28,837 nt of DNA from CAYRVX01 sp964642165. GTDB taxonomy: Bacteria > Planctomycetota > Phycisphaerae > SM23-33. The notes below the pieces were generated by a model. That model did not search any database. It was not told the DNA's origin and saw only the letters and a list, made by a program, of their open reading frames with translations. A program made the position numbers and the translations under genes. The first letter of the stretch is position 1; the number at the start of each line of letters is the position of its first letter. The stretch covers positions 1 to 28,837 of the forward strand of contig CAZXOC010000068.1 in the NCBI GenBank assembly GCA_964642165.1, given 5' to 3'. Below, piece after piece: positions 16,162-24,333 of the stretch.

Positions 16162-17973
16162 ATGCCCTGGCGTCACAAGTCGTACGAGGTCCTCCCGGCG
16201 TTGAGCGTCCGGAAGAGCGAGCTGCGCCGGTCGCTGCGGCTGGTCACGGCGGCGTGGGGCTTCGGCATCCTCTGGATGACCTGCATCTCCGGGAGCTGGA
16301 TGAACACCTTCCAGCGCCTGCTGGGCTTCGACAACCGCCACTTCGGCCTGATGCGGTCGCTCATGTATGTCGCGAGCTTCGCCAACCTCGCCGCGACCAT
16401 CCTCGTCGAGCGCAGCGGGCTGAAGAAGTACCAGTTCATCTTCTTCGTCGCGGCGGCACGGCTTCTCTGGCTGGTCGTGGCGGCGATCGTGCTGCTGCTG
16501 TCGGGCACGGCCGCGGCGCCCTGGCTGGTGCTGGCGGTCGTGCTGGGCTCGTGGATCCTCTCGGCGCTGGGCATGCCGGCGTGGTTCACGTGGATGGGCG
16601 ACCTGATTCCCCGGCGGATTCGGGGGCGCTTCCTCGCCCGCCGCGGGCAGATCACCCGCCTGATCCAGTTCCCCTTCGCCATCACGCTGGCGATCCTGAT
16701 GGACCGGGCGATCCTCGACAAACTCCCGGTCACGCCGGAGGCGCAGCCGCACCTGCTGTGGGTCTTTGCGGGCCTGTTCGCGGCGGCGGCGGTGTTCGGC
16801 TTCGCCGACATCATGCTCTTCCGGGGGATCCGGGACATCCGCCCCACGACGCGGAGCGAGCTGCCCCGTCCCGCCGTGGAGATCGCCGTGCCCCCGCCGA
16901 AGCACGGCGGCCTGCGGGGGCACACCCGCCAGGCCCGACGCTACCTCCACGGGCTGGCCCACCAGGTCTTCCTGGGCTCGCCGACGGACCGGGGGTTCTG
17001 GTCCAACATCCTCGACGGCGGCCGCGCCGCCTTCGACAACTACGTCGTTCACTACGTCGCCGAGGTCATCCGCCAGCTCGTCCTCGGGCCCCTGAAGGAG
17101 CGGGCCTTCCGCCGATACGTCCTGTTCGGGGCGACGGTGTCGTTCGCCATGGCCGTCGGCGGGCCGTTCTACATCCGGAACATGCGCGAGAACCTCGGCT
17201 TCAGCCACCTCGCGCTGAACTTCCTGTTCATGGTGTGCGGCCCGCTGGTCACGATCGTGGCGGTCAAGCAGTGGGGCAAGCTGATGGACCGCTGGGGCCG
17301 CCGCCCGACGCTCATGCTCGCGATGGGCCTGGCCGTCTTCGGCGTCGCGCCGTACTTCTTCGCCTCGAAGTACACGCCCAACCCCGCGTTCGTCTCCCGC
17401 GGGGTCAACGCCGTCTCCGGCGCCGTCGGCTACCTGGGCGGGCGCCTGGGGCTGCCCGTCGACGCGCAGTGGCAGCTCCTCCCGCCGGGCGCGCCGGTGG
17501 GCGCGTGGCTGATCTGCTCGACGACGATCTTCCTCGGCTTCGCCGGCTGGACCGGCGTGATGCTCGGCCAGCAGGGCATCATCCTCGGCTTCGCCGAGAG
17601 CGCGGGGCGCAGCAAGTACGTGGCCGCCCACGCCGTGCTCTGCGGGATGGGGGGCATGTTCGGCGCGGTGGCCGGCGGGCTGGTGGCCGAGGGCGTCTAC
17701 CGGGCCTCGTGGTACCACCCGGTCCGCATCGGCCTGTTCGAGTGGAACCACTGGCACGTGACGTTCGCCATCTCCGCCCTGTGCCGCGTCCTGGCGTTCT
17801 GCTGGCTCATCGGCATGCCGGACCCCGGCGCCCGGCGGGCGCGGGACATGGTCCGCACGATCTGGGTCGAGGCCTACAACGTGGTGGCCGCCAAGCTGTA
17901 CCACGACTGGCGGAACTACTTCCGCGCCCGGCGCGAGCGCCGCCGATGGTGGAGGAAGAGGTCCCGGCTGTAG
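16162..17973 (+). CDS. MFS transporter of unknown substrate
   Basis: A 603-aa multi-helix inner-membrane carrier. The N-half shows GDLIPRRIRGRFLARRG in the loop 2-3-like position, and the C-half has GKLMDRWGRRPTL (about 371-384), the classical MFS loop motif with Asp-Arg-x-Gly-Arg-Arg. The two halves are joined by a long, partly Pro-rich cytoplasmic loop (about 225-315). The N-terminal 25 residues and the C-terminal tail (RARRERRRWWRKRSRL) are strongly basic, consistent with cytoplasmic ends. It is longer than ordinary MFS carriers (400-450 aa). ATG 16162 has GAGGA 8-9 bases upstream. The next gene starts 23 bases after its stop. Neither substrate nor direction of transport can be inferred. 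Confidence 0.82.
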   Translation: MPWRHKSYEVLPALSVRKSELRRSLRLVTAAWGFGILWMTCISGSWMNTFQRLLGFDNRHFGLMRSLMYVASFANLAATILVERSGLKKYQFIFFVAAARLLWLVVAAIVLLLSGTAAAPWLVLAVVLGSWILSALGMPAWFTWMGDLIPRRIRGRFLARRGQITRLIQFPFAITLAILMDRAILDKLPVTPEAQPHLLWVFAGLFAAAAVFGFADIMLFRGIRDIRPTTRSELPRPAVEIAVPPPKHGGLRGHTRQARRYLHGLAHQVFLGSPTDRGFWSNILDGGRAAFDNYVVHYVAEVIRQLVLGPLKERAFRRYVLFGATVSFAMAVGGPFYIRNMRENLGFSHLALNFLFMVCGPLVTIVAVKQWGKLMDRWGRRPTLMLAMGLAVFGVAPYFFASKYTPNPAFVSRGVNAVSGAVGYLGGRLGLPVDAQWQLLPPGAPVGAWLICSTTIFLGFAGWTGVMLGQQGIILGFAESAGRSKYVAAHAVLCGMGGMFGAVAGGLVAEGVYRASWYHPVRIGLFEWNHWHVTFAISALCRVLAFCWLIGMPDPGARRARDMVRTIWVEAYNVVAAKLYHDWRNYFRARRERRRWWRKRSRL

Positions 17974-17984
17974 GGCCGCCGGGG

Positions 17985-17990
17985 TATACT
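17985..17990 (+). promoter_or_regulatory. -10 box consistent with a leaderless transcript
   Basis: TATACT ends 6 bases before the ATG of the CYTH gene, the distance at which transcription would begin on or next to the start codon. No Shine-Dalgarno sequence is present, and the -35 region is poor. Confidence 0.4.
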
Positions 17991-17996
17991 TTGCCC

Positions 17997-18614
17997 ATGT
18001 CCTACGAGATCGAGATCAAGGTTCCCGTCGCGGGCTTCCAGGCCGTCCGCCGCGCGATCCGCTCGGCGGGAGGGGAGTACCTCGGCACGTTCCTCCAGAC
18101 GGACCGGTTCTTCGACGCGCCGGACCAGCGGCTTCGCCGCGGCGACCGCGGGTTGCGAATCCGGAGCGTTCGCGTCCTCCGCAGCGCCGGGTCGAACCGC
18201 CCCGCCGGCCCCCTCGTCACGTACAAGGGCCCGCGCCGGGCCGGACGACGCGCCAAGACGCGGCTCGAGATCCAGAGCCCGGTGGCGGACCCCGACGCCC
18301 TGGCGCGGATCTTCGAGGCCTGCGGGCTCGCGCCCGTGCTCACCATCGAGAAGCGCCGGGCGAGCTACCGCGTCGCGCCCTGCCTCGTCGAGCTGGACGA
18401 GCTGCCCGCCATCGGGCGGTTCGTGGAGATCGAGGGCCCCGACGAGGAGGCCATCGACGACGTTCGCAGGAAGCTCCGTCTGGCCGGCGAGACGACGGCC
18501 GAGCCCTACGTCGACCTGGTGGACGCCCGGTGCGGCGGCGTGCACACCTGCCGCGAGATCACGTTCCGGCGCTGCGGCGCCTGCCCCCGCGCGGGCTTGC
18601 CGCCCGGCTCCTGA
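17997..18614 (+). CDS. CYTH-domain protein (class IV adenylate cyclase / triphosphatase superfamily)
   Basis: A 205-aa cytoplasmic protein with the CYTH triphosphate tunnel. The signature ExExK is at the very N terminus (Glu4, Glu6, Lys8 in SYEIEIKV), which fixes the start codon. Further basic and acidic strands follow: RGLRIRSV, VTYKGPRR, TRLEIQSP, EKRRASYRV, VELDELPAIGRFVEIEG. The family includes class IV adenylate cyclases (CyaB), thiamine triphosphatases and inorganic triphosphatases, and sequence alone does not separate them; FVEIEGPDEEAI is common in the CyaB branch. The C terminus carries an extra stretch of about 25 residues with several cysteines beyond the usual end. It may be cotranscribed with the MFS gene or use its own promoter. 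Confidence 0.88.
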   Translation: MSYEIEIKVPVAGFQAVRRAIRSAGGEYLGTFLQTDRFFDAPDQRLRRGDRGLRIRSVRVLRSAGSNRPAGPLVTYKGPRRAGRRAKTRLEIQSPVADPDALARIFEACGLAPVLTIEKRRASYRVAPCLVELDELPAIGRFVEIEGPDEEAIDDVRRKLRLAGETTAEPYVDLVDARCGGVHTCREITFRRCGACPRAGLPPGS

Positions 18615-18626
18615 CCGGCCGGGCGC

Positions 18627-19301
18627 TCACAGCCCGAAGAGGCGCATCGCCGCCTCCCGCACGTGCGAGAGGAACCACCCCAGCGGGCTGACGGCGATCT
18701 GCCCGCGCGTCACGATGGCCAGCAGCCGCGGGCCGAACATCACCGCCAGCAGCAGGAACATGCCGTAGCGGAGCTGCCACTGCATGAAGCGGTCCGCCTG
18801 GGAGGAAGGCAGCAGGTCGCGGACGATGTGGTGCCCGTCCAGGGGGAACAGCGGGATCAGGTTGAACGCGCACAGGGCGATGTTCACCGCCATCCAGTAG
18901 GACAGGTACCCGCGCACGAGGAAGTAGACGCTGTCCTCGAAGCGCGGCCCCACGGAGGCCCACAGCTTCAGCGACGCGCCCACGATCACGGCCAGGAACA
19001 GGTTGCTCAGCGGCCCGGCCAGCGACACGAAGATCCCCGCCGCGGGGCGGGGGTAGAGCCGCTGGGAGTTGACGGGCACGGGCCGCGCCCAGCCGAAGCC
19101 GCTGAAGAAGATGCAGAGCGTCCCGATGGGGTCCAGGTGGGCCAGCGGGTTGAAGGTGACCCGCCCGGCGTCGCGGGCGGTGGGGTCGCCGAAGCCCAGG
19201 GCCGTCCGCGCGTGGGCGTACTCGTGGACGACCAGGCTCAACAGCAGCGGCGGCAGGAGGGCGAGGCGCTCGAGCAGCCAACTGGGGTTCAGCGAAAGCA
19301 T
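18627..19301 (-). CDS. Site-2-protease-like M50 family membrane metalloprotease
   Basis: A 224-aa integral membrane zinc protease with about four to five hydrophobic segments. HEYAH (His26, Glu27, His30) lies in the first core helix, and the third zinc ligand is Asp155 in LIPLFPLDGHH, the NxxPxxPLDG-type motif. NPLAHLDPIG and FGWARPVPVN are typical of the small single-module group often called Rip2/YwhC-like. It lacks PDZ and CBS domains. Family members cleave transmembrane anti-sigma factors or signal-peptide remnants; the target here is unknown. ATG 19301 is preceded by AAGGG. It diverges from the kdsD operon and converges tightly on the CYTH gene (12 bases apart). Confidence 0.9.
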   Translation of the reverse strand: MLSLNPSWLLERLALLPPLLLSLVVHEYAHARTALGFGDPTARDAGRVTFNPLAHLDPIGTLCIFFSGFGWARPVPVNSQRLYPRPAAGIFVSLAGPLSNLFLAVIVGASLKLWASVGPRFEDSVYFLVRGYLSYWMAVNIALCAFNLIPLFPLDGHHIVRDLLPSSQADRFMQWQLRYGMFLLLAVMFGPRLLAIVTRGQIAVSPLGWFLSHVREAAMRLFGL

Positions 19302-19314
19302 GCATCCCTTGTAC

Positions 19315-19343
19315 TTGACCGGGCTTGGCCAGACAAGCATAAT
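19315..19343 (+). promoter_or_regulatory. Sigma70-type promoter for the kdsD-kdsC-lptC operon
   Basis: TTGACC (19315-19320), a 17-base spacer, then CATAAT (19338-19343), about 70 bases before the kdsD start. Spacing is ideal and each hexamer has one mismatch to consensus. Confidence 0.65.
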
Positions 19344-19413
19344 GCCTCCCGGGGCCGCTCGGGCTATGCCGGGGCGGCCGAACCGCCGCGGCCTGCGGAG
19401 TGTGGAAAGCAGC

Positions 19414-20412
19414 ATGGACGCGCCTCGCGTGGACCTGGAACTGGCCCGGAGGGCCCTGACGGCCGAGGGGCAGGCCATCTCCGCCCTCGCCGAGCAGATC
19501 GGCCCGGAATTCGCCCAGGCCGCCCGGATGGTCTTCGACTGCCCCGGCATGGTCATCCTGACGGGCATCGGCAAGGCCGGGCTCATCGCCCGAAAGATCT
19601 CCGCCACCCTCGCCTCGACGGGCACGCAGAGCCTCTTCCTGCACCCGGTGGAGGCCCTGCACGGCGACCTGGGGCGGGCCAGCCGCGGCGACGTGATGAT
19701 AGCCCTGAGCCACAGCGGGCAGACGGAGGAGTTGATCCGCCTGCTGGACCACCTCAAGACGCGCGGGGTGAAGCTGATCGCGCTGACGGGCTCGGCCGAG
19801 TCGTCCCTGGCGCGGTACGCCGACGTGACGGTCGCCTACGGCAACGTGGAGGAGGCCTGTCCGCTCGGCTTGGCGCCGACCGTCTCGACGTCGTGCATGC
19901 TGGCGCTGGGCGACGCGCTGGCCGTCGCGGTGATGAAGATGCGCGCGTTCCGCCCGGAGGACTTCGCCGCCTACCATCCCGCGGGCGAGCTGGGGCGACG
20001 GCTCCTGAAAGTCGAGGACGCGATGGCCTTTCGCAGCGGGCAGCAGCTCGTGCTGGTCCGCGATTCGCTGACGCTCGGCGAGGCGCTCGCCGAGGCCGAG
20101 GCCGTCCCACGACGAACCGGTGCGATGCTCCTCGTCGACGCCGACGGGCGGCTCAGCGGCATCCTCACCGACGCCGACGTCCGCCGCCTGCTGCTCGTGC
20201 ACCGGGGCGAGGACCTGCTCGCCAAGCCGGCGGCCGAGATGATGACCCGCGACCCCAAGCGCGTCTACCTGGGCGGGCTGGCGAGCGAGGCCGTCGCCGT
20301 CCTCAACGAGTTCCGCATCGACGAGCTGCCGGTCGTGGACGCCGACGACCGCCCGGTCGGCGTCATCGACGTCCAGGACCTGCTGGGGATCAAGACGGTG
20401 CGAAATGCGTGA
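19414..20412 (+). CDS. kdsD: Arabinose-5-phosphate isomerase (KpsF/GutQ family)
   Basis: Converts ribulose 5-phosphate to arabinose 5-phosphate, the first committed step to KDO, in the cytoplasm. The 332-aa chain has the standard order: SIS domain (about 35-175), with TGIGKAGLIARK, FLHPVEALHGDLG and LSHSGQTEEL, followed by two CBS domains (about 205-265 and 270-328), with GILTDADVRRLL and MMTRDPKRV. FAAYHPAGELGRRL links the two parts, as in E. coli KdsD. GGAAAGC lies 4-9 bases before the ATG. It overlaps the next gene by 8 bases, consistent with the kdsD-kdsC-lptC operon known in many Gram-negative bacteria. Confidence 0.95.
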   Translation: MDAPRVDLELARRALTAEGQAISALAEQIGPEFAQAARMVFDCPGMVILTGIGKAGLIARKISATLASTGTQSLFLHPVEALHGDLGRASRGDVMIALSHSGQTEELIRLLDHLKTRGVKLIALTGSAESSLARYADVTVAYGNVEEACPLGLAPTVSTSCMLALGDALAVAVMKMRAFRPEDFAAYHPAGELGRRLLKVEDAMAFRSGQQLVLVRDSLTLGEALAEAEAVPRRTGAMLLVDADGRLSGILTDADVRRLLLVHRGEDLLAKPAAEMMTRDPKRVYLGGLASEAVAVLNEFRIDELPVVDADDRPVGVIDVQDLLGIKTVRNA

Positions 20413-20941
20413 GACGGACTACGCCAGGCTGCGGCTGCTCGTCCTCGACGTCGACGGGGTGCTGACGGACGGGCGGGTCGTGCTGACGCCCGCCGGCGAG
20501 GAGATCAAGGCCTTCCACGTCCGGGACGGGGCGGGCATGAAGTACTGGCGCCGCGTGGGGGGCAAGCTGGCGATCATCAGCGGGCGCTCCTCGCCGGCGG
20601 TCCGCCTGCGGGCGGAAGAGCTGGGCGTCGACGCCGTCCGCCTCGGCGCGAAGGTCAAGCTGCCCGTCTGCCGGGAGGTGATCGCGCAGCTGGGCGTCTC
20701 GCCGCGGGAGACCGCCGTCATGGGCGACGACCTGACCGACCTGCCGCTCTTCGGGCACTGCGGGTTCTCCGCCGCCCCGGCGGACGCCGTCGAGGAGGTC
20801 CGCAGCGCGGCCGACTACGTCGCCCGAAGGCCCGGCGGCGAGGGCTGCGTACGCGAGGTCATCGAGCTCATCCTGAAGGAGGCGGGCACCTGGGCGCAGG
20901 TCATGGCCCGCTACCTGCCGGCGGCGGAGGACCAGCCATGA
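20405..20941 (+). CDS. kdsC: 3-deoxy-D-manno-octulosonate 8-phosphate phosphatase
   Basis: Removes phosphate from KDO 8-phosphate to give free KDO. The 178-aa HAD-fold protein has the nucleophile and acid/base aspartates Asp15 and Asp17 in LDVDGVLTDG, followed by KAFHVRDGAGMK, IISGRSSPAVRLRAEELG and the magnesium-binding MGDDLTDLPLF. It has no cap domain, as expected for this tetrameric C0-type subfamily. It overlaps kdsD by 8 bases and the following lptC-like gene by 4 (ATGA), so the three are almost certainly one operon and translationally coupled. Confidence 0.94.
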   Translation: MRETDYARLRLLVLDVDGVLTDGRVVLTPAGEEIKAFHVRDGAGMKYWRRVGGKLAIISGRSSPAVRLRAEELGVDAVRLGAKVKLPVCREVIAQLGVSPRETAVMGDDLTDLPLFGHCGFSAAPADAVEEVRSAADYVARRPGGEGCVREVIELILKEAGTWAQVMARYLPAAEDQP

Positions 20942-23900
20942 AACGGCGCCTGATCCTCGTGCTCAGCACGTTGGCTGCCCTGCTGGCCGCCATCGGCGTC
21001 TACTGGCTGGTGGCGGGGCTGGAGAGCGGCCCCGGGCGCCGCGACGACCTGCCGCCGCGTCGCCCTCGGCGGAAGACCGGCATCGGCGGGCAGACCGGGC
21101 CGCTCGACAAGGTCCTGGACGTCGAGATCGTCGCGCGGGACAAGTACGGGCGCCTGGAGGGCATCTACCGCGCGAAGCGCTGGGACCGGCGCGACGACGG
21201 CAGCCACCTGCTGACCGAGCCGCGCGTCGAGCTGTTCCGCCGCAGCGGGCAGCGGACGGTCCTGATCGCCGAGCAGGCCGTCGTCTACGGCGAGGAACTC
21301 GACCGCGGCATCAGCATCCGCCGCGCCACCCTCCACGGGGACGTGACCATCTACTTCGACCCCGCCACCGACCCGGACCGCGCGCCCATCCAGCAGCGCC
21401 TCGACGAGGTCGTCCGCGTCCACGTCGAGGACGTCGAGTTCGACAACGAGCACCTGGCCATTCACACCGACAAGCGGGTGACGGTCTTCTCGCCGGAGGC
21501 GGACATCTACGGCCGCGGGTTGAGCATCAGTTGGAACGAGTCGCCTCGCGAGCTGCGCATCCTGCGGATCGCCCACGGGGAGTACATGGCCGTCTACAAC
21601 GTGCCGGAGGAGCTGGACATGGTGGCCCTGCCCGGCGCGGAGCGCAGGGAGGGGGCGGCGACGCGGCCGAGCACCCAGCCGGCGACTCGGCCGAGCACGC
21701 AGCCGGCGACGCGGCCGAGCACGCAACCGGCGACGCAGCCGACGACCGCCGCGAGCGCCCCGGCCGAGCCCAAGCCCCGCAACCAGTACGTCGCGGAGTT
21801 CCACGAGAACGTCAAGGTGGTGCATCGCGGGCGCATGCTCTACGGCGCCGACGTGCTGGCCCTGAGCTTCGATTGGGACACCGCCTGGCGCGAGGGGGAA
21901 ACGCGGCCGTACCTGACCCCCCGGCGGCGCCGGCGGCGTCGCACGGGCGCCGCGGCGGCCACGGCCCCGGCGAGCGCGGCGGCCACGGCGCCGGCGAGCG
22001 CCCCGGCCACGGGCCCGGCGAGCGCCCCGGCCAGCCGGCCGACCGACGAGCCCGCGTCCGAGCCCATGGAGGTCTTCTGGTCCGGGCCCCTGGTCCTGCG
22101 TCCGACCGGGCGGACGGAGACGCCGTCGCGTCGGCGCTACGAGGTGACGGCCAGCGGCCCGCAGGTCGTGCTCAGCGACCCGCGCGCCACCGCCGCCTGC
22201 GGGGAGTTCCTCTTCCGCTACCCGCAGCGCGCGGGGCACCTGAAGGGCGCCGGCGAGACGCCCGTGCGCCTCGTCCTGGGCGAGGGCGCCGACGTCATCT
22301 GCCGCCAGATCCGCTTCCGCCCGGACACCGGCTTCGCCTATCTCGACGGGGCCGGGCACATGGCCCGACGCTTCGAGGAGGGCCTGCCTCAGGCCCGCGC
22401 CATCGAGCTGATCGAGACCGAGGAGCCCGACCGCCCGCCCGAGGGCGATCGCATCACCTGGGGGCGCAACGTCGTGCTGCGCTTCAGCGAGCGGCGCGTC
22501 CGCCGCGGCGACGGCTCCCCGGCCACGCGCCAGTTCATCGACCACGCCGACTTCCACGAGAACGTCGTCCTGCGCCAGGGCGACGACGCCAACGCCGACT
22601 TCGTCCAGTGCGACCTCCTCCGCGTGCACATGGCGCGGGGACGGCACACGTCGGCGTACCCGCGAGAGGCCGTCGCCACCGGGAACGTCAAGGCCCGCCA
22701 GGAGGGCACGGACCTGTCTGCCAGGGCGGTCACGGTGCGCTTCGTCGAGCGGGCCCCCGGCGCCGCGCCCGGGCGGGGCGACTTCGGCCGCGTCCAGCCC
22801 GCCTTCCTGCTCGCCGACGGCGACGTACGCCTTAGCGACCGGCGCGACCCGAACGGCGATCCGCTGGAGGCCTCCGCCGACCGCGTCGAGAGCGACCTGA
22901 TCCAACGCACGGCCGTGCTCGCGGGCACGCCGGCGCGGATCGCGCAGGGGCCCAACCGCCTCGTCGGCCCGGTGATCCGCCTGGACCAGCGAGAGGGCGC
23001 GGCCGTCGCCGAGGGCACCGGCGAGCTGCACTTCCTGAGCAGCCGCGACATCAACGGCAACCGCCTGGCCAAGCCGCGCCCCGTGCGGGTGGCGTGGACC
23101 AAGGGGATGGCCTTCCAGGGCGAGCGGCGCACGGGCAGCTTCCGCGGCGACGTGGCGCTCGACAGCGGCAAAGACCAAGTCCGCTGCCAGAACATGGAGC
23201 TGATCTTCACGAAGGCCGAGCCGGCGTCCCGCCCCGCGACTCGGCCCGCCAGCCGCCCCGCAACGCGTCCCGCCAGCCGCCCGAGCACGCGGCCCGGGCG
23301 CTCGCGCCGACGGGACCGCCTGGCCGTGGACATGGAGCGTTACAGCCGGCGGAAGATCTCGATGATCCTGGCGGACAAGGACGTCGCCTTGCGCAGCCGT
23401 CGAGAGGACGAGAAGGGCCGCCTCCTTCGGCGGATCCAGCTCGCGGGCGACCGGCTGATCTACGATGCCGACTGGGCGCGAATGACGATGCTCGGGCACG
23501 GGACGTTCGTGGCCGAGGACTACGGCAAGCCGAAGCCGCGCAAGGCCGCCGGCACGACGGGGGTCGTCGCGGCGGTGGGGCGGCCGAGCCAGACCGCCTT
23601 CCAGTGGCACAAGTCCATGCAGTTCTCCCAGGACAAGCGCCTCGTGATCCTCCACGGCGACGTGCAGATGGTCCACAAGAGCGGGCGCGAGATCATCCTG
23701 ACCGACCAGCTCAACGTCCCGCGCGACACGTGGGGCGAGCTGACCGAGGGCCGCCGCACCATCCTGGCGTGCGACGAGATGCTCGCCCAGTTCGGCGAGC
23801 CGGCGAAGGCCTCGACGACCCAGCCGACGCAACCGGCGCGGGACGTGCTCCAGGAGGGCCCGAACCTCGGGCCGCTCGAGATCTTCCGCGCGACGAAGAA

Positions 23901-24138
23901 CGTGAACCTCAAGGACGGGCCCCGGCAGGTCCTCGCCCAGCGCCTCTTCTACAGCCGCCTGACCGACGTGGCCATCATCCACGGCTACCTCGAGGGCCAT
24001 CCGCCCGCCAAGGCTACCGTCCTCTACGAGGACCCCCAGGCCGGGCGGTCCCAGTCCTGGTCCAGCCCCAAGATCACCTGGTACCGCCGCGACAACCGAA
24101 TCGTCACCCACGACGTCACCGGCGCCGGCAGCCGCTGA
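20938..24138 (+). CDS. lptC: Giant LptC/OstA-like LPS transport bridge protein
   Basis: A 1066-aa protein with a basic N terminus and a single membrane anchor (about 5-26), then a large periplasmic part. By operon position (after kdsD-kdsC) and topology it corresponds to LptC, which passes lipopolysaccharide from the inner membrane to LptA; ordinary LptC is about 190 aa. Recurrent short OstA/LptA-like beta units are visible: ATLHGDVTIYF (130-140), AEFHENVKVVHRG (286-298), ADFHENVVLRQG (about 540), ATGNVKARQEG (about 580), GSFRGDVALDSG (about 735) and VILHGDVQMVHKSG (about 902). They are separated by Pro/Thr/Ser linkers near 241-280, 337-375 and 763-790, which carry 24-bp DNA repeats. No separate lptA or lptB follows. 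Membership of the LptC/LptA/OstA group is fairly secure; the number of jellyroll repeats and the idea of a one-piece bridge are inference. Confidence 0.82.
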   Translation: MKRRLILVLSTLAALLAAIGVYWLVAGLESGPGRRDDLPPRRPRRKTGIGGQTGPLDKVLDVEIVARDKYGRLEGIYRAKRWDRRDDGSHLLTEPRVELFRRSGQRTVLIAEQAVVYGEELDRGISIRRATLHGDVTIYFDPATDPDRAPIQQRLDEVVRVHVEDVEFDNEHLAIHTDKRVTVFSPEADIYGRGLSISWNESPRELRILRIAHGEYMAVYNVPEELDMVALPGAERREGAATRPSTQPATRPSTQPATRPSTQPATQPTTAASAPAEPKPRNQYVAEFHENVKVVHRGRMLYGADVLALSFDWDTAWREGETRPYLTPRRRRRRRTGAAAATAPASAAATAPASAPATGPASAPASRPTDEPASEPMEVFWSGPLVLRPTGRTETPSRRRYEVTASGPQVVLSDPRATAACGEFLFRYPQRAGHLKGAGETPVRLVLGEGADVICRQIRFRPDTGFAYLDGAGHMARRFEEGLPQARAIELIETEEPDRPPEGDRITWGRNVVLRFSERRVRRGDGSPATRQFIDHADFHENVVLRQGDDANADFVQCDLLRVHMARGRHTSAYPREAVATGNVKARQEGTDLSARAVTVRFVERAPGAAPGRGDFGRVQPAFLLADGDVRLSDRRDPNGDPLEASADRVESDLIQRTAVLAGTPARIAQGPNRLVGPVIRLDQREGAAVAEGTGELHFLSSRDINGNRLAKPRPVRVAWTKGMAFQGERRTGSFRGDVALDSGKDQVRCQNMELIFTKAEPASRPATRPASRPATRPASRPSTRPGRSRRRDRLAVDMERYSRRKISMILADKDVALRSRREDEKGRLLRRIQLAGDRLIYDADWARMTMLGHGTFVAEDYGKPKPRKAAGTTGVVAAVGRPSQTAFQWHKSMQFSQDKRLVILHGDVQMVHKSGREIILTDQLNVPRDTWGELTEGRRTILACDEMLAQFGEPAKASTTQPTQPARDVLQEGPNLGPLEIFRATKNVNLKDGPRQVLAQRLFYSRLTDVAIIHGYLEGHPPAKATVLYEDPQAGRSQSWSSPKITWYRRDNRIVTHDVTGAGSR
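21661..21744 (+). repeat. 24-bp tandem repeat, about 3.5 copies, encoding TRPSTQPA linker
   Basis: Units at 21661-21684, 21685-21708 and 21709-21732, with a partial fourth to 21744, differ by one or two bases. Each encodes the octapeptide TRPSTQPA. It lies in frame within the lptC-like gene. Confidence 0.9.
21955..22038 (+). repeat. 24-bp tandem repeat encoding an Ala/Pro-rich linker
   Basis: Units at 21955-21978, 21979-22002 and 22003-22026 plus a partial copy encode variants of AATAPASA / PATGPASA. This is the second in-frame linker of the lptC-like gene. Confidence 0.85.
23224..23295 (+). repeat. 24-bp tandem repeat encoding an ASRPATRP linker
   Basis: Three units at 23224-23247, 23248-23271 and 23272-23295 encode variants of ASRPATRP. 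This is the third in-frame linker of the lptC-like gene, with the same 8-residue period as the others. Confidence 0.85.
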
Positions 24139-24167
24139 GCGAACCCCGCGCCGGTCTTCCCCGCATA

Positions 24168-24192
24168 GGCGGCGGGCGAGACACCCGCCGTC
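24168..24192 (+). terminator. GC-rich hairpin after the lptC-like gene
   Basis: GGCGGCGGG (24168-24176), loop CGAGACA, then CCCGCCGTC (24184-24192) forms a 9-bp stem with one G-T pair, starting 30 bases after the stop. It lacks a T tract. The remaining bases of 24139-24333 hold nothing else I recognise. Confidence 0.4.
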
Positions 24193-24333
24193 GGCCGCGG
24201 CGCCCTGCCCGCATCCCCCGCCCGGCCTCGTCCGTGACCCCCGCCGCGAGCCCCGGCGCGCCGACCCGCAGCACCCCGGCCGCACCGACTGTGGACGTCA
24301 GAAAGTCCCGTAGAGACAGCGAATGCCCGTTCA

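Noticed and set aside
15907..17904. A 665-codon minus-strand frame opposite the MFS transporter, also covering the rpmH upstream region
   Set aside because: Charged, repetitive translation typical of antisense to a membrane protein gene in GC-rich DNA; it would also swallow a good promoter and rpmH start.
21661..22038. Regular 24-bp repeats resembling a CRISPR array
   Set aside because: The units are contiguous with no spacers, in frame, and encode Pro-rich octapeptides inside a gene.
20911..24285. A 1124-codon minus-strand frame opposite the lptC-like gene
   Set aside because: Low-complexity translation with no domain resemblance; the plus strand has kdsD-kdsC-lptC with stop/start overlaps and a membrane anchor.
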